DNA of 11,865 nt, taken from contig JADIZB010000030.1 of assembly GCA_016705005.1 (NCBI GenBank), forward strand, positions 1 through 11,865, in the 5' to 3' direction. Positions 6,700-11,865 of the stretch are shown here, piece by piece (the first letter of the stretch is position 1; every line of letters begins with the position of its first letter). Position numbers and translations under genes: made by a program. Source of the stretch: Bacteroidales bacterium (GTDB lineage Bacteria; Bacteroidota; Bacteroidia; Bacteroidales; Lentimicrobiaceae). Below the pieces are notes generated by a model, which was not told where the DNA came from, ran no database searches, and saw only the letters and a list, made by a program, of their open reading frames with translations.

Positions 6700-7154
6700 T
6701 GGCGCCGGCGACGTGGCCGGCCGCCTATGCGGCGATCCTGTCGGCCTTGCGGGCCGCGCTAGACGTGCCCGTGCTGGACGCTGACGACGACCTCGGGGCC
6801 GGCGGCGACCTGCGTGCCGCCGTGGTGCTGGGGACCGACACCGGCGATGAGGGCCGCTGTGGCGTGTTCGCTCAGGAGTATCACGACCTCGGGGCGACCG
6901 CGACCCGCGACGACATCGGCACGATTGATGCCCAGGTGTTCGCGCAGTCCGGGGGCGACGACCTGGCGCCGCTGCGTGCGGCCGCGTTTGACGCCTTGGC
7001 TGACGTGGAGTCGGCGCTGCGGTCCGGCATCACCCTGGGGGTTGCGTCGGCGCTGCGCATCGAGTTGTCCGGCGGCGACGTGTTCCAGGGCCGCACCGAG
7101 GATGGCACGTTCGTTGAGGTCCGTTTTCAGCTCACCTACACCGCACTCATCTAG
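6699..7154 (+). CDS. Tail terminator / neck protein (putative)
   Basis: A 151-residue protein starting at an ATG that shares its A with the connector stop (TGATG), so it is translationally coupled. It has an N-terminal helix (WPAAYAAILSALRAAL), an acidic loop, beta strands with VFAQEYHD and IDAQVFAQSGGDD, a helix with LRAAAFDALADVESALR and a final strand series ending VEVRFQLTYTAL. That alternating fold, length and place just before the major tail gene resemble tail terminator proteins, which cap the finished tail tube and join it to the neck. It could instead be the head-completion stopper. The stop codon overlaps the ribosome-binding site of the next small gene. Assignment rests mainly on gene order and the C-terminal strand pattern. 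Confidence 0.62.
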   Translation: MAPATWPAAYAAILSALRAALDVPVLDADDDLGAGGDLRAAVVLGTDTGDEGRCGVFAQEYHDLGATATRDDIGTIDAQVFAQSGGDDLAPLRAAAFDALADVESALRSGITLGVASALRIELSGGDVFQGRTEDGTFVEVRFQLTYTALI

Positions 7155-7162
7155 GAGCACCC

Positions 7163-7366
7163 ATGACCAAATATCGCTATGTCGGGGCTGAGCCGCGCCG
7201 GATGCAAGTTGGGATCCGTGAGGTGGCGATCGAGCCCGGCGACATCATCGACATCCCCGACACCCCCGGCGTCTACGTGCAGACCGGGGAACACAACGAG
7301 GTGCCGCTGTTCGAGCGGCACACCACCACCAAACCGGCGGCCAGCCGCCAGAAGGAGAGCGAGTAA
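7163..7366 (+). CDS. Conserved-looking small phage protein (67 aa)
   Basis: A 67-residue protein preceded by AGGAG (7153-7157), which overlaps the previous stop. Its stop shares one base with the next start (TAATG). The body is a short beta module: YRYVGAEPRRMQVGIREVAIEPGDIIDIPDTPGVYVQ, where a V/I-rich strand is followed by a PGDIIDIPD turn, then NEVPLFERHTTTK and a charged tail rich in K, Q and E. Small proteins of this type sit just upstream of the major tail gene in various actinophages; the compact fold suggests a minor tail or assembly factor. No enzymatic motif is visible and function is unknown. Confidence 0.75.
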   Translation: MTKYRYVGAEPRRMQVGIREVAIEPGDIIDIPDTPGVYVQTGEHNEVPLFERHTTTKPAASRQKESE

Positions 7367-8364
7367 TGGCCATCGGTTCCGGGCTCGGTTCGCAGGTCGG
7401 CTACTCCCTGGAGAGTGGCTCCTACGGCACCTACACCGCCCCCACAAAGTTCCTGCGGGCCAAGTCGTACAGCGTCACCCCGAAGCACACCCGCGTGCAG
7501 GGCGAGGGTATCCAGCCGGGCATTCTGGGGCCGTACGGTGCCCACTATGTTGAGACGGCTCAGGCCGCCGAGGCGTCGTTGGCGTTCGACGTGCAGACCA
7601 CCGTCATGGGGCTGCTGTTGCAGGCGACCACGGGTGGCACGTCGACCGCTGTGGCGGTGACCGGTTCGACCGGCGCCTACCTGCACACGCACACGTTGGG
7701 CGACAACGTGGGCAAGTCGTACACGATCCAGTCCGGGCGCCCGACCCGCGCCGGCACACTGGTGCCCGCCACCCTTTCCGGCGGCAAGGTGACATCTGCC
7801 GAGTTCACGTGTGAGGCGAACGGCATCCTCGGTGCCACGTTGAGCATTGACGGGCAGAAGTGGGACAACACGACCGCGCTCGCCACCGCCAGTTACACGG
7901 CGTCGTCCGTGTTCACCGGCAAGGAGATGTGTCTCAAGGGTGGCACTGTTGGCGCTGAGACGTCGATTGCCGGTGTGCGTTCGGTTGCGATGACGTTCAA
8001 CCGGCCGATGGACGTGGAGGATTACACTGCGTGCGCGGGCGGGTTGAAGGCTGAGCCGGTGCAGAATGAGGTGGTCGACATCACTGGCACCCTCAAGGCC
8101 GATTGGTTGGCGAAAGCGACCTTCGAAGATCTGGCCAACGCCAACACGAGCACTAGCCTGGTGTGGGAGTTCGTCAAGGCTACGGCGATCACCGGGAGCA
8201 CCTACCCGACGTTCAGGATCACCCTGCCGGGCGTCTACTTCGAGTCCGCCGGGCAGGACGTGCCAGGCCGCGACGTGCTCACGACCGATTGGGCGTTCAC
8301 GTGGCGCTACGACGGCACGAACCTGCCGTCCGTTGTGCAGATCACGACAGATTCGGCGCTGTAG
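7366..8364 (+). CDS. Major tail tube protein
   Basis: A 332-residue protein expected to form the stacked hexameric rings of the tail tube. It is rich in Gly, Thr, Ser and Ala with alternating strand patterns: GSQVGYSLESGSYGTY near the N-terminus, FLRAKSYSVTPKHTRVQGEG, a middle region with AEASLAFDVQTTVMGLLLQATTG, SAEFTCEANGILGATLSIDGQKWD, and a C-terminal set including FRITLPGVYFESAGQDVPG and LTTDWAFTWRYDGT, typical of actinophage tube proteins. AAGGAG (7352-7357) lies eight bases before the ATG, a strong site fitting an abundant product. The position before the tail chaperones and tape measure is the standard one. Function is inferred from fold pattern and location, with no truncation seen. 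Confidence 0.85.
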   Translation: MAIGSGLGSQVGYSLESGSYGTYTAPTKFLRAKSYSVTPKHTRVQGEGIQPGILGPYGAHYVETAQAAEASLAFDVQTTVMGLLLQATTGGTSTAVAVTGSTGAYLHTHTLGDNVGKSYTIQSGRPTRAGTLVPATLSGGKVTSAEFTCEANGILGATLSIDGQKWDNTTALATASYTASSVFTGKEMCLKGGTVGAETSIAGVRSVAMTFNRPMDVEDYTACAGGLKAEPVQNEVVDITGTLKADWLAKATFEDLANANTSTSLVWEFVKATAITGSTYPTFRITLPGVYFESAGQDVPGRDVLTTDWAFTWRYDGTNLPSVVQITTDSAL

Positions 8365-8368
8365 TCCG

Positions 8369-9037
8369 ATGACCGCGGTTCAGGTCGACGGGCCCGACCT
8401 GGCCGCGGTCGCACGGGCGCTCAAGGGTGCAAGCCCGGAGGCGTTGAAGATCATGCGCCAACACCTGCGCAGCGCCGCGAAACCGGCCCTGGCGGCCGAA
8501 CGTGCAGCGGTGCAAGAGCTCACCATGTCGACGGCTGTTACGCAACGGTCCGGGGTGCTACGCCGCAAGACGACGACGGTCACGGAGGGCACGGGCACGT
8601 CCCGCGGTTCCGGTGCCAGTCAGCGTGAGGCCGCGATCCTGGCCAAGCGTAAGTCGGTTGTGGGCTATGCGAAGGCGAAGAAGGCCGCGGCGAAACGGTC
8701 CGGGCTGCGTTCGTCCATCGCCCGCGGCATGAGGATCACCTACACCGACTCCGCCAAGTCGGCAGGGGTCAAGGTTCGCACGTCGGGCACGTCGCTACCG
8801 GCCGATCAGCGCGGCCTCGCCAAGGCCATGAACAAAGGCAGGTGGCGGCACCCGGTATTCAACGGCCGCTCCGAGCCGCGGGCGCAATGGTCGTGGGTTG
8901 AGCAGCGGGTAAACCGGCCGCAGTGGTGGGACGACACCGCCGCCGCCCAATATCCGCAGGTGTCGGCCGAGATGGCTAAGGCGCTTGACGAGTGGGCGAC
9001 GTTGGTCGCCGCAATGACACAGAGGGCAGCCGGGTAA
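8369..9037 (+). CDS. HK97 gp10-like neck / tail-completion protein
   Basis: A 222-residue basic protein starting at the ATG four bases after the tail-tube stop. No clear ribosome-binding site is present, so it may depend on coupling. The N-terminal part (VDGPDLAAVARALKGASPEALKIMRQHLRSAAKP) is helical; the middle (about 80-125) is rich in K, R, A and S. The distinctive motif is near the C-terminal part: NKGRWRHPVFNGRSEPRAQWSWVEQRVNRPQWW, which matches the conserved RHPVFG...W..Q....W signature of the HK97 gp10 family, proteins of the head-tail joint. In most HK97-like phages this gene precedes the tail tube gene; here it follows it. Family assignment is fairly confident; its exact place in the neck is not. 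Confidence 0.75.
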   Translation: MTAVQVDGPDLAAVARALKGASPEALKIMRQHLRSAAKPALAAERAAVQELTMSTAVTQRSGVLRRKTTTVTEGTGTSRGSGASQREAAILAKRKSVVGYAKAKKAAAKRSGLRSSIARGMRITYTDSAKSAGVKVRTSGTSLPADQRGLAKAMNKGRWRHPVFNGRSEPRAQWSWVEQRVNRPQWWDDTAAAQYPQVSAEMAKALDEWATLVAAMTQRAAG

Positions 9038-9061
9038 CCGGCACAACAGAGGGCAGCAGTT

Positions 9062-9421
9062 ATGGCATTGGAGCACCGTCCCGTCTGGGACTTCATCGTC
9101 ACCTACGACGGCACCGAATACCCGTTGGACCTCAACGAGTTGACGAAGCGCGAGGAAATCCTGTGCCGGAAGAAGACGGCGCTGGACCGTCAGGAGTTCG
9201 TGCGCGGATTCCTGGAGGATGACCCGGAGGCGACCCTGTTCGGCGTGTGGCTGGCGTTGCGCAGGGCCGGTGTCGAGGTGCCGCTGGACGACGTGGACCT
9301 TCCCACGTTCGGGGATTGGGTGCGGCTGGCCGATGAGGCTGCCGCTACCGAGTGGCTGCGTGAGCAGACCGAGACGGCCGACGAGGTGGACCCTACGCCC
9401 GCGACCGAGGCGACGGTATAG
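9062..9421 (+). CDS. Tail assembly chaperone, first segment (gpG-like)
   Basis: A 119-residue acidic protein with AGAGGG about eight bases before the ATG. Placed directly between the neck/tail tube genes and the tape measure, it fits the gpG-type chaperone that coats the tape measure during tail assembly. It contains WDFIVTYDGTEYPLDLNELTKREEILC, a typical actinophage chaperone opening, a helix with EFVRGFLEDDPEATLFGVWLALRRAG, and a DLPTFGDWVRLADEA stretch. The last 20 residues are low-complexity, T, E, A and P rich, as expected for the linker before a frameshift-made extension. In the -1 frame a second open stretch continues to the tape measure gene. The zero-frame TAG ends this segment at 9421. 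Confidence 0.8.
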   Translation: MALEHRPVWDFIVTYDGTEYPLDLNELTKREEILCRKKTALDRQEFVRGFLEDDPEATLFGVWLALRRAGVEVPLDDVDLPTFGDWVRLADEAAATEWLREQTETADEVDPTPATEATV

Positions 9422-9576
9422 CCGAGGTCGCCGCGTTCGAGCCGGTGTTCCGGTGGGCGTTCGGGATGGACCTGGACGCCATGTTGGACCTTGATTCTGG
9501 CCAGTACGAGTTGCACCGCGAGTTCGCCGAATGGTTAATGCAGACACAGGTGGGAGGTGTGCCCGGTGGCAAGTAA
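9364..9576 (+). CDS. Tail assembly chaperone, -1 frame extension (gpT-like)
   Basis: This is the open stretch in the -1 frame relative to the first chaperone segment, from just after a TGA at 9361-9363 to TAA at 9574-9576. The protein-like part begins about 9421 and reads EVAAFEPVFRWAFGMDLDAM, then QYELHREFAEWLMQTQ. Phages of this kind usually make the longer chaperone by a ribosomal -1 slip. The overlap with the first segment (9364-9421) has no canonical X XXY YYZ heptamer. The best in-frame candidate is GGACCCT (9388-9394), where the CCT-reading Pro tRNA could re-pair on CCC but GAC would not slip well. Independent starts, GTG at 9445 or ATG at 9466, lack a good ribosome-binding site. Coding character is moderate; the expression mechanism is uncertain. 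Confidence 0.58.
   Translation, partial: ADRDGRRGGPYARDRGDGIAEVAAFEPVFRWAFGMDLDAMLDLDSGQYELHREFAEWLMQTQVGGVPGGK
9553..9557 (+). promoter_or_regulatory. Ribosome-binding site of the tape measure gene
   Basis: GGAGG lies eight bases before GTG 9566, inside the chaperone extension. It favours GTG 9566 over the in-frame GTG at 9557, which overlaps this site. Confidence 0.65.
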
Positions 9577-10639
9577 GACTTCCGACCTTGTGTTCAACCT
9601 GATCGGCCACGACAAGACAGGCCCGGCCACGAAGTCGGCGGCCTCCAACCTTGACCACGTGTCGAAGTCGGCCACGAACATGGGCAAAGTGTTTGCCGGT
9701 GTCGCCGCCGGTGCCGGGCTGGCCGTGCTGGGCAAGCAGGCGATGGACTTCGCCAAAGATTCGGTTGCCGCGTTCACCACGGTCGGCAAAGAGGCCGGGT
9801 CGTTGCAGCGGGTCATGGGCGGCACCATCGAAGAGGCATCTTCGATGCGGGGCATGTTCAAGTTGGCCGGGGTGGACGCTGAACAGGCCGGCAAGTCGAT
9901 GGGCCTGTTCTCCAAGTCGATTGTCAACAACGCCGACGCCTTCGCTGGCATGGGTGTCGCGGTGCGCGACGCCGGGGGCCAGATTCGGCCCACGAATGAC
10001 ATCCTGAAGGACACCGCCGAGCGGTTCAAGTCGATGCCGAACGGCGCCGAAAAGACCGCGCTGGCAATGGAGTTGTTCGGCAAGTCTGGCGCGGCAATGT
10101 TGCCGTTCCTCAACCGTGGCGCCGAGGGCCTCACCGAGTTGGAGAAGAAGACTGCCGAGTATGGGCTGACGCTGACGAAGGTCGATCAGGAGGCCATCGG
10201 CGGGGCGATCAAGGCGCAGCGCGAACTCGACATGGCAATGGAGGGGGCGAAGGTCACCCTCGGGGCCGGGTTGGCGCCGCTGTTCACCGAGGCTAAGACG
10301 GCTATGGCTGAGATGGCGGTGCCGCTGACGCAGGCGCTGCTGCCGGGTTTTGAGGCTATCGGCGACGTTGCCATGCTGGCGCTGACGCAGATTCGGGACA
10401 ACATGCCCGCCGTTGAGGCCGGGGTGGAGCGGTTCGCCGGGTTCCTGCGTGACGCTTCCACGGTGGTGCAAGATAACTGGCCGCAGATCGTGGAAACGGT
10501 CGAGGGGCTCGCCGGTGCGTTGCAGCGGGTGTCAGGTTTCGCCGGGGCAATGTGGGACGCCTTTCTGCCATGCCCCCGGAGGCTCAGCAGACGCTGGCGA
10601 CCTTGGCCGTGTTGGACGCCACGGGCGTTATCGACGTGA
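9566..10639 (+). CDS. Tape measure protein, N-terminal segment (frame broken)
   Basis: The first 357 codons of the tail-length ruler that fills the tail tube and probably enters the host envelope. The GTG at 9566 gives MASKTSDLVFNLIGHDKTGP, a usual tape measure opening. Next come a hydrophobic helix (VFAGVAAGAGLAVLGKQAM) and the conserved domain with FAGMGVAVRDAGGQIRPT followed by DILKDTAERF, then EKTALAMELFGKSGAAMLPFLN and GLTELEKKTAEYGLTLT, matching phage tail tape measure families. The coding pattern is good to about 10570 (GAMWDAFLP). After that this frame turns into an R/W/P-rich shadow and stops at TGA 10637-10639, while the true protein continues in the -1 frame. The last 22 or so residues are therefore probably not part of the normal product. 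Confidence 0.88.
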   Translation: MASKTSDLVFNLIGHDKTGPATKSAASNLDHVSKSATNMGKVFAGVAAGAGLAVLGKQAMDFAKDSVAAFTTVGKEAGSLQRVMGGTIEEASSMRGMFKLAGVDAEQAGKSMGLFSKSIVNNADAFAGMGVAVRDAGGQIRPTNDILKDTAERFKSMPNGAEKTALAMELFGKSGAAMLPFLNRGAEGLTELEKKTAEYGLTLTKVDQEAIGGAIKAQRELDMAMEGAKVTLGAGLAPLFTEAKTAMAEMAVPLTQALLPGFEAIGDVAMLALTQIRDNMPAVEAGVERFAGFLRDASTVVQDNWPQIVETVEGLAGALQRVSGFAGAMWDAFLPCPRRLSRRWRPWPCWTPRALST

Positions 10640-11865
10640 AGCTGATGGTTACGCCGATGCTGTCGGCCGGTGTGGGCGGGGTGCTCGCGTCGATCTTCAC
10701 CGGCGCTGCTGCTGCCGTGTCGATTCCGGTGACGATCGGCATTGCCGCCTACGTGGGCGCCGTGACGTGGGTGTGGAATCAGGAATGGTACGAGGAGCCG
10801 CGCCGCCTGGTGGAAACGACCATGAACATGGTGTTTTCCGACGGGATCACGGCCGGGCTCGCTGACGTTCCGGGCGTCATGTGGGCCGGGCTGTGGCAAG
10901 CGTTCATTGTGCCGTGGCAGACGATGTGGCAGTTCATGGGCGAGGTTGCGTCTAACGCCTGGGCTGCGATCACGAGCACGATCACGACGGCGCTGACCAA
11001 CGCTGGCACGAGTATCGGCGTGTTCGGCGCGAACATCATCGGAGGCTTGGCCGCCACGTGGTCGCAGATTCAGGGCGAGGCGTCCGCCGCATGGAACCGG
11101 GTACTCACCGGGGTCCAGTCCTATCTTCAGTTCATCGAAATGGGCATGGAGCAGTTCTCGGCATCCATCACGGGCACCGTGTCGGGGGCGTGGGCGAACG
11201 TTCAGCAGGTGACCACCGGGGCGCTCGCCGCCGTCGGTAACGCGGTTGCTGGCGCGGTCGGGTTCATCGGCTCCCTGTGGTCCGGCGCCTGGTCCGCCAT
11301 TGCGGGTGCTACGTCGTCCGTGATGGACCTCATCACGGGTCGTATCGGGCAGGGACTCGGGGCGATTCAGGGCCTGTTTGAGGGCGCCGTGAGTGCCATC
11401 GGCGCCATCTGGGGGCGGGTCGCCGATGTGGTGCGGGCACCGATCGCTGCCATGTTCGGGTGGATCAACTCCAACATGATCGGCCCGATCAACGACGTGC
11501 TCGGCAAGTTCTCCGATGCCGTGAAGTTGGGCACTTTGCCGACGTTCCACACGGGCGGATTCACCGGTGACCAACTGAGCAACCGCGAGGGCCTGGCGCT
11601 GCTGCGCAACGACGAATACGTGATGGGCCCGGAGGCGACCGCACGTAACCGGCCGCTGTTGGAGGCGCTCAACGCCGGGCGGCAAGGGTTCGGTATCGGC
11701 GGCCCGTTCGACATCATCGGCGACATTGCAGGCGACATCGCCGGGCTCGTGGCGCGTGGCGCGTCGGCCGTCATGTCGACCGTTTCGGCGCCGCTGATCG
11801 GTGCGCTACGCGGCCAGTTCGGCGGCGACTGGTCACCGAATGTGGTCATCGGCGGCATGGATCAC
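10570..11865 (+). CDS. Tape measure protein, C-terminal segment in the -1 frame (3' truncated)
   Basis: This frame is open without a stop from the break to the window edge, 432 codons. It begins with an ATG at 10570 that overlaps the N-terminal segment by 70 bases; this ATG has only a weak GGGA 12 bases upstream, so it is probably not a separate start. Its content is tape measure-like throughout: a strongly hydrophobic stretch (LSAGVGGVLASIFTGAAAAV), long Ala/Gly/Trp-rich helical repeats (TVSGAWANVQQVTTGALAAV, GSLWSGAWSAIAGATSSVMD), then the typical C-terminal signature GTLPTFHTGGFTGDQ around 11530-11570 and LALLRNDEYVMGPEATARNR, followed by further helices. The stop is outside. Joined to the first segment the ruler exceeds about 765 residues, which by the usual 0.15 nm per residue rule would mean a tail over about 115 nm. 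Confidence 0.86.
   Translation, partial: MPPEAQQTLATLAVLDATGVIDVKLMVTPMLSAGVGGVLASIFTGAAAAVSIPVTIGIAAYVGAVTWVWNQEWYEEPRRLVETTMNMVFSDGITAGLADVPGVMWAGLWQAFIVPWQTMWQFMGEVASNAWAAITSTITTALTNAGTSIGVFGANIIGGLAATWSQIQGEASAAWNRVLTGVQSYLQFIEMGMEQFSASITGTVSGAWANVQQVTTGALAAVGNAVAGAVGFIGSLWSGAWSAIAGATSSVMDLITGRIGQGLGAIQGLFEGAVSAIGAIWGRVADVVRAPIAAMFGWINSNMIGPINDVLGKFSDAVKLGTLPTFHTGGFTGDQLSNREGLALLRNDEYVMGPEATARNRPLLEALNAGRQGFGIGGPFDIIGDIAGDIAGLVARGASAVMSTVSAPLIGALRGQFGGDWSPNVVIGGMDH
10571..10579 (+). other. Frame-change point in the tape measure gene (C5 run)
   Basis: The sequence is TGC CCC CGG in the upstream frame, with five C at 10573-10577. If a ribosome on CCC (10574-10576) slips back one base it still reads CCC and then CCG GAG, joining FLPCP to PEAQQTLATL, a smooth protein sequence. 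One extra C in the run would do the same in DNA. Both a slip and an indel are possible. Confidence 0.75.

Noticed and set aside
9442..9453. CCGG-TGTT-CCGG hairpin as a frameshift-stimulating structure
   Set aside because: The stem is only four pairs and lies beyond the zero-frame stop; too weak to support a role.
8795..10471. 558-codon minus-strand open frame
   Set aside because: It is antisense to the neck, chaperone and tape measure genes. Its composition is a shadow pattern and it has no ribosome-binding site or family motif.
10186..11685. 499-codon minus-strand open frame opposite the tape measure
   Set aside because: The plus-strand tape measure frame has clear family motifs; this one is H/R/P-rich and unrecognisable.
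10570..11865. Second tape measure segment as a separate complete gene
   Set aside because: The join of the two segments reads as one continuous protein, the ATG has no good ribosome-binding site and the break is at a homopolymer. It is kept only as an alternative.

Overview
This window looks like part of the late structural (head-to-tail) gene cluster of a tailed, HK97-type siphovirus, either a free phage or a prophage, from a high-GC actinobacterial host. The evidence is strongly GC-rich DNA, frequent GTG starts, every believable gene on the + strand, almost no intergenic DNA, many start/stop overlaps (GTGA, ATGA, TAATG, TGATG), and a gene order typical of actinophages. No integrase, repressor, lysis gene, tRNA, insertion sequence or CRISPR array is visible, so lifestyle and exact host cannot be decided.

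Head module (1-4865): the nuclease end of the large terminase runs in from the left edge (1-483). It is followed by a polytopic membrane protein resembling a short GT-C glycosyltransferase (480-1268), a 50-residue two-helix membrane protein (1276-1428), the portal (1425-2684), a prohead protease with an unusual cysteine-rich tail (2674-3471) and the HK97-fold major capsid protein with its own N-terminal scaffold-like domain (3468-4865). Terminase, portal, protease and capsid together make, mature and fill the prohead.

Post-capsid junction (4866-4992): this is the only sizeable non-coding gap. It holds a perfect 15-bp GC-rich hairpin plus a second small hairpin, likely a terminator or attenuator that separates high capsid expression from the genes downstream. 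The next gene (4993-5748) is a GT-A-fold glycosyltransferase with a complete set of recognisable active-site motifs. Together with the GT-C-like membrane protein, it suggests that this phage glycosylates its virion.

Neck and tail module (5735-11865): in order come a 55-residue protein with decapeptide repeats, a head-tail connector with an extra beta-rich N-terminal domain, a tail-terminator-like protein, a 67-residue small protein, the major tail protein, an HK97 gp10-like neck protein lying unusually after the tail gene, a tail assembly chaperone with an out-of-frame second segment, and the tape measure protein, which runs off the right edge.

The tape measure is the main anomaly. Its reading frame breaks at a run of five C (10573-10577) and continues in the -1 frame for at least 430 codons. 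This could be a programmed frameshift, a real mutation or a one-base sequence error. Otherwise the window is a conventional structural operon, and no wholly new system is evident.
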